The notes under the pieces: generated by a model
Told to the model about the DNA's origin: nothing
Seen by the model: only the letters and a program-made list of their open reading frames with translations
The model's database searches: none
NCBI GenBank assembly: GCA_035652095.1
Contig: DASREM010000010.1
Coordinates: 1 to 33,057 of the forward strand
Length of the DNA stretch: 33,057 nt
From: DASREM01 sp035652095
GTDB taxonomy: Bacteria; Acidobacteriota; Terriglobia; Terriglobales; Acidobacteriaceae
Direction: 5' to 3'
Position numbers and translations under genes: made by a program
Shown here: in pieces, positions 23,894-32,081 of the stretch
Layout of the letters: the number at the start of each line of letters is the position of its first letter
Numbering within the stretch: the first letter of the stretch is position 1

Positions 23894-26800
23894 ATGAACA
23901 GCGTGATGACCAGCGTCGTCGTGATCCCGGGCATTGTCGCCCTGTTGATCTTCTTGCTGTTCACCTATCTTTACGAACAGAGTCGGCAATCTTATTTCAG
24001 GGCGTGGCAGATAGCCTGGGGCGCGTATTGCGTCCATTATGGACTCGATGCTTGGACGTATTACCGCAGTCCTTCGGCGCTTGTGTTTCTCCTGGGCACG
24101 CTCCTGATGGTCGCCATGGCCGTCTGCATTTTCGTTTCGACTCGTCTGATCCGCGAGCGTTTCCGACTGCGCTGGCATGAGTTCGCGATCGCCGCGGCGG
24201 GTATGGGGCTCGCCGGATGGGCTCTCTACACCCACACTCGCGGAGGCATTTTCCGGCCGGACTTAAATCCGGAGCCCCACTTCACGGTCGAAGCGGGTCT
24301 GGGCCTCGTCCTCTTGTACTCGTCGTTTCACTTCTACCGCTACGCTCACCAGAAGGGCTCGCTTGCCTTCAAGTTGCTCGCTGTCGCACTTGCTCTTTGG
24401 GCGGTCCTGATGGGTCTTGGCCAGTTCCAGAACCCATTCCTGACTTCCATGGTCGGTGGCCACCTTCTGGGTCCGATTCCCCAGATGTTGCTGGGAATCG
24501 CCATGGTAATGGTGCTGTTCGAGAATGAGCGCAACGCCGTTCAGGAAAATGCGCTGGCGTTCTCGACTTTGGGGGTTGATCCCACCCGCATCCTGGGGGC
24601 CCGGGACCTGGTACCCAGCATGACCAGCATTCTGGAGAGATTAGTAGCACCGCTGCCAACACGCCGCGCAATCATCTACATCTCCGAGCGCTGGAAGAGC
24701 GTGTTGCCGTCCGTACAGCGCGGGTTTTCCCCTGAGCTGCTCGAAAAGCTGCAGACCCAGGGTGCGGGGGAATACATTTCCGAATTGGCTTACCGGCGAG
24801 GCGGGTTCTTTACGTTTCGCGATCTGGCAGAGCTGAGCGAGCCTCTTCCCGCCTTGCCCGGAGCTCGGTTCGAGCAATTTAAGAACGTCCTGAAAGAAGA
24901 ATCGATTCGCCAGCTCACCGCCGTTAGTCTGCAAACCCGTGAGCATAACTTCGGCGTCGTTCTGTTCCCGCACGCTCAGAGCAAGGTATTTGGCTCCTCG
25001 AACTTGAGGTTGCTGATCGGACTGGCGTTGCAGCTGGGACTCACGCTCGAAAACTATGTAGTCATGCACGATGCCCAGCGGCGCACAAAGGAATACGAGC
25101 TGCTGACCGAAATCGGGCAGGCCATCAGCTCCCGGCTCGACCAGGAGGAGGTCCTGCGGACCATCCAGAAAGAGCTCGGGCAACTGTTCGAGACCGGCAC
25201 TTTTTATATCGCCTTTCAAGAGGGCGACGAAATCCGCTTCGAGTTGGAACTGGAGAGCGGAGAGGTGCTGCCGAAGCGTTCCCGCAAAGCCGGAAATGGC
25301 CTGACGGAGTACATGCTCCGCACAGGCCAACCGCTCCTGATTCGCTCCGACCTGGAGCGGGCCAGGGAAAAGCTGGGTGTCACGCTCGTGCCTGGGAAGC
25401 CGGCAAAGTGTTTCTGTGGTGCTCCGATCCTCCTGGCAGGCAAACCGGCCGGCGTCATGGTGGCCATGAGCACCGATCGCGAATTCGTCTTCGAGCAGCG
25501 CGATTTGGAAGTCATGCAGACCGCGGCGGGCCAGGTTGCGGTTGCCGTGGAGAATGCCCGGCTCTTCGCCGAGGAACAGCGGCGCGCGAGACAGTTCGCT
25601 TTCCTCAATAACATTTCCAAGACCGCGATCTCTAGCGAGGATGCCGAGCAGATGCTGGCCGACATCGTCTCGGAGATTCAGAAGAACTTCCGCTTCGATC
25701 ACATCGGCATTGGCATCCTCGACTACGTGACCAAGGACATTGAAATCAAGGCAGAGGCTGGCAGTACTGCCAAGGCGCTCGGCAAGCGCGTTCCCCTTGG
25801 AGTCGGGATTGTGGGACGCGTGGCCCGCACCGGCGAAACAGCCCTGGTGCAGAACGCCGGCCAGGGACATCTGCTCGGAGTTCTGCCTTCCTCCAAGGCC
25901 GTCCTGTGCATTCCGATCACCTATGGCGAGTCGTTGCTCGGCGTGCTCAACGTGGAAAGCGAGCGGGAGAACGCGTTCTCCTCGCAGGATGTGCTGATCC
26001 TCAACACGCTCGCCGACCTGCTTGCTACCGCTCTGCACAATTCCTTCGTCTTCCAGAAGCTGCAACAGCAGTCGATCACCGATGGTTTGACCGGCATCAA
26101 GACGCGCCGGTTCTTCTGGGAAGCGCTGACGTCGGAATGGAAGCGCGCCTCGCGCTCGGGCCGGCCATTCTCGGTCGTGCTGATCGACTTGGACAAGTTC
26201 AAGGAAGTAAACGATACGCTGGGCCACCTCGAAGGTGACCTCGTGCTGGCGCGGGTGGGACGCCTGCTCGAACAGAAGTGCCGGCAATCGAACGTAGTGG
26301 CGCGCTATGGCGGTGACGAGTTCATCATCCTCATGCCTGAGACCGGCGTCGAGCAGGCGCAAATCCTGGCCGAACGCTTGCGGCTCTGGATTGCAACCGA
26401 CCCCATGCTGGCCGAGCACCACATCACCGGCAGCTTCGGTGTGGCTAGTTTCCCCGTACACGGATTCTCCGTCGAGGACATCATTCGCGTCGCGGACGCC
26501 GGCATGTACGTCTCCAAGCACGCTGGCGGAAACCGCGTATCGACCGCGGAGGAGTACGCCGAGGGAGAGTCGGCGGCGGTTCAGCGGCAGTTGATTTCGG
26601 GATATATCGAGGGATTCCTCCAGCGCGAGCACAGTGGGCCGGAGCACATGGAGGAGCTGGTCTCCACTCTCCGGAAGCTCGCGGGCGGGGAGGAGTGCAA
26701 TACAGATATGCTGCGGGAAGGCATTGAGGCCGTGAATCGCGCGGCAGAGAGCCGCGAAGTCCAGGCTTCCGGGCATAGCGAGATGGTGGCTCGCTACGCT

Positions 26801-27277
26801 GACTTGATCGGACGCGCGCTTGGGCTCCCGCCCGACGAATTGGCCGACCTGGTGTACGCAGCACGCGTACACGATATCGGAAAGCTCTTTGTTCCGGAGC
26901 GGATTCTCAACAAGATGGGACCGCTGACCGAGGACGAGCTGCACAAGGTGAAGAGCCATGCCCGGACGGGCGCGGAAATTGTCTCGATCATTCCTGCCGG
27001 AGAGCGGATCACGAAGGCGGTGGAGCACCATCACGAGGCGCTCGACGGTTCAGGTTATCCGGCCGCCTTGCGCGGAGAACAGATTCCGCTCTGGGCGCGC
27101 ATACTGGCCGTCGCCGATGCTTACGTCAACATGACAACCGACCGGTCTTTTGCCCCGGCGAAGACCAGCGATCAGGCATTGGCTGAACTGGAAAAGCTTA
27201 GCGGAGTGCGCTTTGACGGCATGCTCGTGCGTTTGCTTATTCGTCAGCTGAAAACCGAACGTACTCCCAGTCTCTAG
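23894..27277 (+). CDS. Membrane GAF-GGDEF-HD-GYP cyclic di-GMP signalling protein
   Basis: This 1127-aa protein has about six or seven N-terminal membrane segments (residues 1-215), a divergent GAF-like region (about 250-395), two better GAF domains (about 395-560 and 565-725), a GGDEF domain (motif GGDEF at 806-810) and an HD-GYP domain (HD at 993-994; HHEALDGSGYP near 1046-1056). The GGDEF domain should make cyclic di-GMP and HD-GYP should hydrolyse it, so the protein is bifunctional or switched by its sensor domains. The I-site expected as RxxD reads RQSN, so feedback inhibition is probably weak or absent. ATG at 23894 lacks a clear ribosome binding site. Confidence 0.93.
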   Translation: MNSVMTSVVVIPGIVALLIFLLFTYLYEQSRQSYFRAWQIAWGAYCVHYGLDAWTYYRSPSALVFLLGTLLMVAMAVCIFVSTRLIRERFRLRWHEFAIAAAGMGLAGWALYTHTRGGIFRPDLNPEPHFTVEAGLGLVLLYSSFHFYRYAHQKGSLAFKLLAVALALWAVLMGLGQFQNPFLTSMVGGHLLGPIPQMLLGIAMVMVLFENERNAVQENALAFSTLGVDPTRILGARDLVPSMTSILERLVAPLPTRRAIIYISERWKSVLPSVQRGFSPELLEKLQTQGAGEYISELAYRRGGFFTFRDLAELSEPLPALPGARFEQFKNVLKEESIRQLTAVSLQTREHNFGVVLFPHAQSKVFGSSNLRLLIGLALQLGLTLENYVVMHDAQRRTKEYELLTEIGQAISSRLDQEEVLRTIQKELGQLFETGTFYIAFQEGDEIRFELELESGEVLPKRSRKAGNGLTEYMLRTGQPLLIRSDLERAREKLGVTLVPGKPAKCFCGAPILLAGKPAGVMVAMSTDREFVFEQRDLEVMQTAAGQVAVAVENARLFAEEQRRARQFAFLNNISKTAISSEDAEQMLADIVSEIQKNFRFDHIGIGILDYVTKDIEIKAEAGSTAKALGKRVPLGVGIVGRVARTGETALVQNAGQGHLLGVLPSSKAVLCIPITYGESLLGVLNVESERENAFSSQDVLILNTLADLLATALHNSFVFQKLQQQSITDGLTGIKTRRFFWEALTSEWKRASRSGRPFSVVLIDLDKFKEVNDTLGHLEGDLVLARVGRLLEQKCRQSNVVARYGGDEFIILMPETGVEQAQILAERLRLWIATDPMLAEHHITGSFGVASFPVHGFSVEDIIRVADAGMYVSKHAGGNRVSTAEEYAEGESAAVQRQLISGYIEGFLQREHSGPEHMEELVSTLRKLAGGEECNTDMLREGIEAVNRAAESREVQASGHSEMVARYADLIGRALGLPPDELADLVYAARVHDIGKLFVPERILNKMGPLTEDELHKVKSHARTGAEIVSIIPAGERITKAVEHHHEALDGSGYPAALRGEQIPLWARILAVADAYVNMTTDRSFAPAKTSDQALAELEKLSGVRFDGMLVRLLIRQLKTERTPSL

Positions 27278-27370
27278 CCAACGTTCGTCAGTGGCCGTTC
27301 CCAAGACCTGCAAAAGCACTTCTGTTCAACTCACTTGAATCCGCAAACCCGAAACTGGTAAGTGTCTTCT

Positions 27371-28153
27371 ATGAGCGTGTCGCTATCGATAGAAAACAAG
27401 GTCGCGTTAATCACCGGAGGCTCCAGAGGAATTGGGGCCGCTGCCGTTCGTATGTTCGTCCGCGCTGGAGCGCGCGTCGCTTTCAATTATCAAACCGCGA
27501 AAGCTGCGGCGCAGAGACTCGCAGACGAGTGCGGTCGACAGAGATGTATCCCCCTGCAATGCGACTTGACGGGAACCGAAAGTGCCCACGAACTGGTGAG
27601 CGCAGTGGTCACGCAGTTTGGACGGGTGGATATCGTGGTTGCCAACCATGGCGTCTGGCCGGCGGAAGACGTACCAATCGATCAGATGGCTGACCAGCAG
27701 TGGCGAAACACGTTGGCCGTCAACCTGGATGGCGTCTTCGGGCTGGTGAAGCATTCCGTCGCCCAGATGAAAAAGCAGGATCGCAATGGACCCGCAGCGG
27801 GGCACATTGTCCTGGTCAGCTCGACTTCGGGACAGCGCGGAGAGGCGTTCCACTGTGACTATTCCGCAACCAAGGGCGCGCTGATCAGCCTGACAAAGAG
27901 CCTCTCCTCGGAACTGATTCGCGACGGAATTTACGTGAACTGTGTCGCGCCCGGCTGGGTGGACACGGACATGTCCCGACCGGCGTTGGCCGATCCCAAG
28001 ACCCGCGACGCGATCTTTGCCACCATCCCGCTGGGCAGGGTTGGCACTCCCGAGGAGATTGCCGCGCCGATTCTGTTCCTGTGTACGGAACACGCCGGCT
28101 TCATCAGCGGGGAAATCTTCAACGTGAACGGCGGGGCTGTACTGGTCGGCTGA
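27371..28153 (+). CDS. Short-chain dehydrogenase/reductase (FabG-like)
   Basis: This 260-aa classical SDR has the cofactor motif TGGSRGIG (15-22), ANHG in place of NNAG (91-94), Asn118 in LAVNLDG, and the catalytic Ser in LVSSTSG (150-151) with Tyr164 and Lys168 in DYSATKGAL. The C-terminus (FISGEIFNVNGGAVLVG) is that of 3-oxoacyl-reductase-type SDRs. The acidic residue that selects NADH is not obvious. A GTG at 27362 would add three residues; the ATG at 27371 is preferred. Substrate cannot be assigned from sequence; no fatty-acid gene is adjacent. Confidence 0.9.
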   Translation: MSVSLSIENKVALITGGSRGIGAAAVRMFVRAGARVAFNYQTAKAAAQRLADECGRQRCIPLQCDLTGTESAHELVSAVVTQFGRVDIVVANHGVWPAEDVPIDQMADQQWRNTLAVNLDGVFGLVKHSVAQMKKQDRNGPAAGHIVLVSSTSGQRGEAFHCDYSATKGALISLTKSLSSELIRDGIYVNCVAPGWVDTDMSRPALADPKTRDAIFATIPLGRVGTPEEIAAPILFLCTEHAGFISGEIFNVNGGAVLVG

Positions 28154-28209
28154 ACCTGGATGGCTCAAAGCCTAAAGTATGATCCGCGCTGGCAATCGAG
28201 CCAAGCAGC

Positions 28210-28215
28210 TACAAT
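28210..28215 (+). promoter_or_regulatory. -10-like element before the secreted LolA-like gene
   Basis: TACAAT is at 28210-28215, 29 bases ahead of the ATG. A -35 candidate CTGGCA at 28189-28194 would have a short 15-base spacer, so the assignment is weak. Confidence 0.3.
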
Positions 28216-28244
28216 AGAACACGCAGCGTCTAAACCTATAGGCA

Positions 28245-29102
28245 ATGAAGGGCTTCCTCGCACTTTTTCTATTTGTATCCAGCGCGCTGGCGCAGAACAC
28301 TCCGGCGGAGCAAACGACTGCGCCCCCGTCCGCGAGTGGTAATCCCACGGCTGCGCAGCCTCAGACTGGACAGTCGTCCGCCGACCAGGAAAACTCCCGG
28401 AAGGCGAAGGATCTGATTGCTCAGATGATCCAGGCGCTCGGAGGGCCGGCATATCTCAACATGCAGGATATGTCGCAACAGGGCCGGACCTACAGCTTCT
28501 TCCACGGACAGCCGAATAGCGTCGGCACACTGTTCTGGCGGTTCTACAAATACCCTGACAAGGACCGCGTCGAGGTCACCAAACAGCGTGACGTGGTGTA
28601 CCTCCACACCGGCGACAAGGGGTATGAAATTACCTATAAAGGAACGGCGTCGGAAGACCCGAAGCTGACCGACGAATACAACCGCCGTCGCGAGCACTCC
28701 ATGGAATGGGTAGTACGCAAGTGGCTGAATGAGCCGGGAATTGCCCTGTTCTACGAGGGCAATACTGTCGCCGCGGACAAGCCGGCCGAACAAGTAACCA
28801 TTCTCAATGCAAAAAATGACTCGGTGACTCTCTACCTGGATGCGACCACTCACCTGCCCATCAAGAAGACGTTCTCCTGGCGTGATCCCACCGATAAATT
28901 ACGCAACACCGAGGAAGAAGTCTTCGACGGCTATCGAAACGTGCAAGGTATCCGAACCCCCTTCAGCGTTACTCGCTATGAGAACGGCGACATGGCCAAC
29001 CAGCGGTTCTTGCACGAGGTCAGCTACAACACGGGCTTGAAGGATTCGCTTTTCGAAGCGTCCATTACCTACGATCCCAAGAAATTGCCCGGAAAGCACT
29101 GA
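28245..29102 (+). CDS. Secreted protein with LolA/LppX-like fold
   Basis: A signal peptide (MKGFLALFLFVSSALAQ) is followed by a low-complexity Ala/Pro/Gln/Ser linker to about residue 50, then a domain with the pattern of outer-membrane lipoprotein-sorting-like proteins: AKDLIAQMIQALGGPAYLNM, WRFYKYPDKDRVEV, DATTHLPIKKTFSW and VFDGYRNVQGIRTPFSVTRY. Such half-barrel proteins bind lipids or lipoproteins in the periplasm. The family is a structural guess. It precedes lpxC by about 150 bases, which fits an envelope context. Confidence 0.75.
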   Translation: MKGFLALFLFVSSALAQNTPAEQTTAPPSASGNPTAAQPQTGQSSADQENSRKAKDLIAQMIQALGGPAYLNMQDMSQQGRTYSFFHGQPNSVGTLFWRFYKYPDKDRVEVTKQRDVVYLHTGDKGYEITYKGTASEDPKLTDEYNRRREHSMEWVVRKWLNEPGIALFYEGNTVAADKPAEQVTILNAKNDSVTLYLDATTHLPIKKTFSWRDPTDKLRNTEEEVFDGYRNVQGIRTPFSVTRYENGDMANQRFLHEVSYNTGLKDSLFEASITYDPKKLPGKH

Positions 29103-29204
29103 CGCGATCCCTCGCTGTAACCTCGATGCCCCGCTGAACCGCTGGCTCCTATGTTGCTGTAACCAAAGGTCGGCCTTCCGCAAGCGTCTCCCGGAAACCA
29201 CCAA

Positions 29205-29242
29205 CTGTGGTCGATTTGCCACAGACAGAATTTGTTTGTGGC
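29205..29242 (+). promoter_or_regulatory. Alternative hairpins upstream of lpxC
   Basis: CTGTGG (29205-29210) can pair with CCACAG (29219-29224). The same CCACAG is also part of a longer stem, GCCACAGACA (29218-29227) with TGTTTGTGGC (29233-29242), ten pairs with one G-U. The two structures exclude each other. They end 13 bases before the preferred lpxC ATG. Confidence 0.5.
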
Positions 29243-29255
29243 TCGTAATCTAGTC

Positions 29256-30191
29256 ATGCAAGGAGAGATATCCCCCAGGACCTTGGTTCAAGAACAGACA
29301 ATCCGAACAGCCGTCGAGTGTAACGGTCTTGGCCTGCACAGCGGCGCTCCTGTCCACTTGAAGATCATTCCCGCAGCTCCCGGCTGCGGGATTGTTTTTC
29401 GCCGCGTTGATCTCGATGGCTTTCCTGTCGAGGCGATCGGCAGAAACATCGCTCGCGTCAGTTACGCGACCAGCCTGATGAAAAAAGGCGTCCTGATCTC
29501 CACGACTGAGCATCTCCTGTCAGCGTTTATTGGCGCTGGGGTCGATAATGCGATCGTCGAACTGGACAATCTCGAGCTTCCCATTCTCGATGGAAGCGCG
29601 CGCCCCTTCGTCAACATGATTGCTAAGGCAGGTATCCGCAAGCAGCGGCGTCCACGGAAGTATTTACGTATCCGCCGCGAAATTGAACTTCGGGAAGGCG
29701 ACAAGTTCATCGCCGTCTACCCGGCCGATACGTACTCAGTATCGTACTCGATCAATTTCCCCCATCCCCTGATCGGAAATGAGACCTACGAGGCAGACCT
29801 GTCCAATGGCGACTACGCATCGGCAATTGCACCCGCCCGCACCTTCGGGTCAAGGGAAGATGAGCAGGCGATGCGAAACATGGGCTTGATCCGGGGAGCG
29901 TCGCCGGAGAACTGCATCGTACTGTCGAGGACCGGAGTCGAGAATCCGCCGCTGCGCTTTGCCGATGAGTTTGTACGTCACAAAGTACTGGACCTGATTG
30001 GCGATCTGGCCCTCATCGGGCGGCGCATTCTGGGACGCGTGGTAGCCGATCGCGCCGGCCACGCCATGCACACCGCGTTGGTCACCAAGATCCTGAAAGA
30101 CCGTAGTCTGTGGGAAGAAACTACTCTAGATACTGCTGCGGAACCGGCATCTCTATCGATAACATCGTCGCTCGCCAATCAGTCGGTTTGA
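29256..30191 (+). CDS. lpxC: UDP-3-O-acyl-N-acetylglucosamine deacetylase
   Basis: LpxC performs the first committed step of lipid A synthesis in the cytoplasm. The zinc ligands His86 (STTEHLLSA), His242 and Asp246 (RHKVLDLIGD) and the catalytic His269 (DRAGHAMH) fall at positions matching E. coli 79, 238, 242 and 265. The inserted strands and the LDGSARPF segment are conserved. The preferred start is ATG 29256; a TTG at 29232 in the same frame would add eight residues. Neither has a good ribosome binding site, and the hairpins upstream may control translation. No other lpx gene is adjacent. Confidence 0.95.
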   Translation: MQGEISPRTLVQEQTIRTAVECNGLGLHSGAPVHLKIIPAAPGCGIVFRRVDLDGFPVEAIGRNIARVSYATSLMKKGVLISTTEHLLSAFIGAGVDNAIVELDNLELPILDGSARPFVNMIAKAGIRKQRRPRKYLRIRREIELREGDKFIAVYPADTYSVSYSINFPHPLIGNETYEADLSNGDYASAIAPARTFGSREDEQAMRNMGLIRGASPENCIVLSRTGVENPPLRFADEFVRHKVLDLIGDLALIGRRILGRVVADRAGHAMHTALVTKILKDRSLWEETTLDTAAEPASLSITSSLANQSV

Positions 30192-30425
30192 TTGCCACGC
30201 CCAACAAGCCTGTCAGATACCGTACCAACCGCCGCCATTTCTTACGAGGGATTCTGTAGGGCGTCCGGGGAACATCCCTCACAGCAGCCATGGCCTGCTG
30301 CGTGTACCAGAGAAAAGCATGGCGGCAAGGGTGTATCAGCGTTACTCCTCCAGATTTCGCCGTATTGTCGCCTGCGTTCGCTTGGGCTTCAATGAGGATG
30401 CACGCGACAATTTTGGGGCATATCA

Positions 30426-30674
30426 ATGGCTACGGGAACAATCAATACTAACCTTGATCCGACGAAGTGGAAGCAGCTGTTCGAGTCTGCTTTGGATGAA
30501 CTGTCTGGCGACACGCAGGTTGACCGCAAAAAGCCGATTTACCAGCGCAAAGCCGTCGTCACCGACGAGCCTGAATACAAGCGAACCGATCGCGCGCTGA
30601 CCAACGCCGCCGACGCTCTGTCTGCACTTTGGAAGATGTCGCCGTCAAAGCCGGCATTCCGTTCCTCCAAATAG
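30426..30674 (+). CDS. Small hypothetical protein, 82 aa
   Basis: The protein is hydrophilic and basic, with an N-terminal LDPTKWKQLFESALDELSGD helix and a central Lys/Arg-rich segment (VDRKKPIYQRKAVV). A GGGG run lies 8 bases before the ATG, and a terminator-like hairpin follows the stop. There is no signal peptide. The stretch 30192-30425 before it has no gene that I can support. Function unknown; the composition and the downstream hairpin favour a real gene. Confidence 0.6.
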   Translation: MATGTINTNLDPTKWKQLFESALDELSGDTQVDRKKPIYQRKAVVTDEPEYKRTDRALTNAADALSALWKMSPSKPAFRSSK

Positions 30675-30679
30675 AAGAA

Positions 30680-30704
30680 GGCCACGCTCGCGGTGAACGT
30701 GGCC
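30680..30704. terminator. Bidirectional terminator-like hairpin
   Basis: GGCCACG (30680-30686) and CGTGGCC (30698-30704) form a perfect stem around an 11-base loop between two convergent genes. On the minus strand it is followed by a T-rich stretch. The T-run on the plus strand is weak. Confidence 0.6.
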
Positions 30705-30730
30705 TGTTCAGCTCGACTTCCCTTTTACAT

Positions 30731-31744
30731 CTACTGTTTCGGAGCTCCATCGGTCTTGACCGCCTGGTCGGCTTTCGCCGTCTGTGCGGTTGCGCTTGAC
30801 GCGTCAGCCGGCCCCGTGGCCATCTCGGCAGCTCTCGGTGTCTCTTGGACTGGCTTCTGCTCTTCGGCAGATTTCGCCTCTTCAGCCCCTATTTCAACAC
30901 CGGCTTGGGCCGCATCCGGCGCTTCGCTGATCTTCACGGAAGCCAGGATTTTCTCCAGCTTGTTGAAGACGGACTGGCGATCGACCGGCGTAAGGTCCTG
31001 GTCGATGCCGGCGCCCGAAGTACCCAGCCCCATCGCGAATTCATAGCACACGCCGTTCTGATAAGTGTGATAGTACTTCGCGTCGGACTGCTTCATGATC
31101 TGGCCGGTGAAGTCTTCCACCACGTCGAACTCCGAGCCGTTGATGTTTACGCGAGTCGGCTGGATCTTATTCGAGTCGCCTTCCGTGGTGTTCGCGACCG
31201 AGAATTGCGAGCACTCGTCTGCCGTGAGTTTGTCATTGAGGCTGACATCGAAATACGCTGAGCGAAAATCGGTGTCAGGGTAGGAGCCTTCCGGCATCTC
31301 GACCGCAACCAGCGGACGGCCGCCGGGCTGGACGAAGCTCATTCCAACCGGGCCAAGACCGGCCAGGTCTTTTCCAAGCTCATCGCCCGACTTCAGCGAG
31401 TACTTGCGCGGATAGCGGAAAGAAATCCCGCTCGTCTTGTCACTGTAGGTGACGTTTACCGCCCGCTTCCGGGCGGACTTCTTCGGAGTTGGCGCAACCG
31501 GGGCCGAAGCTGCCTGAGTTGCAACCGGCGCGGCAGGCGTGCTGTTGAAGGCCTGCATTGAGGGGTTCTGATTTTCTGAGTTTACGGATGAGTTGGTCGA
31601 TTTCTTCGAGCAGCCCACCGCGACGAAGAAGGCCGCAATCAACAGAGCCACGCTCACCGCTGCCGTGGCCTGTATTCCGGACCAGGTGCTGCGGACCGGA
31701 CGCTTGTTGTTGTCTTCCGAATTGAACAAAGTGGTTACTGACAT
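30731..31744 (-). CDS. Membrane-anchored envelope protein, 337 aa
   Basis: The N-terminus has about 24 polar residues, a membrane segment (about 25-44, ATAAVSVALLIAAFFVAVG) and then CSKK, so it may be a type II anchored protein or an unusual lipoprotein. A Ser/Ala/Pro-rich linker (about 50-95) leads to a globular domain (VNVTYSDKTSGISFRYPRKY through QDLTPVDRQSVFNKLEKILAS), and the last 70 residues are Ala/Glu/Lys-rich and probably disordered. The ATG at 31744 is chosen because the twelve bases AGGAGGTGATCC (plus-strand 31747-31758) form a near-ideal ribosome binding site. Function unknown. Confidence 0.8.
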   Translation of the reverse strand: MSVTTLFNSEDNNKRPVRSTWSGIQATAAVSVALLIAAFFVAVGCSKKSTNSSVNSENQNPSMQAFNSTPAAPVATQAASAPVAPTPKKSARKRAVNVTYSDKTSGISFRYPRKYSLKSGDELGKDLAGLGPVGMSFVQPGGRPLVAVEMPEGSYPDTDFRSAYFDVSLNDKLTADECSQFSVANTTEGDSNKIQPTRVNINGSEFDVVEDFTGQIMKQSDAKYYHTYQNGVCYEFAMGLGTSGAGIDQDLTPVDRQSVFNKLEKILASVKISEAPDAAQAGVEIGAEEAKSAEEQKPVQETPRAAEMATGPADASSATAQTAKADQAVKTDGAPKQ

Positions 31745-31903
31745 TGGGATCACCTCCTGCTGCATTACGCAGTCGGTAATCGATAAGGCAGGGCCGGTGC
31801 CAATCGGGAGACGTTGATTCAACGAGAGTTACGCTTCGAAGGACTCACCGAAGCGTGGTGCGAGATACACGCCGTGTCCGCGATAACACGCTGTCCTTCG
31901 TGC

Positions 31904-31976
31904 CCTTTGTGCGACCTTTGTGTCCTGTGTGGTGAAAAGAAGCTCAACCACAAAGGACACCAAGGGAACACAAAGG
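31904..31976. repeat. Large imperfect inverted repeat (CCTTTGTG family)
   Basis: The arms 31904-31933 and 31947-31976 match at 25 of 30 positions as reverse complements, around a 13-base loop. CCTTTGTG or a one-base variant recurs within each arm. Such CTTTGTG/CACAAAG palindromes are dispersed in several soil-bacterial genomes (my recollection, not a database result). Confidence 0.65.
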
Positions 31977-32020
31977 AACAAGAGGAAGAGGCCTTTATCG
32001 CGCACCCAGGGGTATTTGTC

Positions 32021-32060
32021 TGAAAAAGAAAAGCGGACACCCTTGCATCAGGATGTCCGC
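32021..32060 (-). terminator. Intrinsic terminator of the bactofilin gene
   Basis: The stem GCGGACA (32033-32039)/TGTCCGC (32054-32060) has an inner CCT/AGG step. On the minus strand it is followed by a T-rich run (A-rich plus strand at 32022-32032). It lies 21 bases past the bactofilin stop. Confidence 0.85.
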
Positions 32061-32081
32061 CGGAAATCTTTGGCGCGGAAC

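Larger units (their letters stand above)
31745..32081. other. Intergenic region of about 340 bases
   Basis: Between the 337-aa envelope protein and the bactofilin, both on the minus strand. It contains the ribosome binding site of the first, an inverted repeat (31904-31976) and the bactofilin terminator (32021-32060). No other gene-like frame is supported. Confidence 0.6.

Noticed and set aside
24641..27034. A 797-codon frame antisense to the cyclic di-GMP receptor gene
   Set aside because: The sense strand encodes clear GAF, GGDEF and HD-GYP motifs over the same stretch. The antisense product has no motif, and long antisense frames are expected in GC-biased codons.
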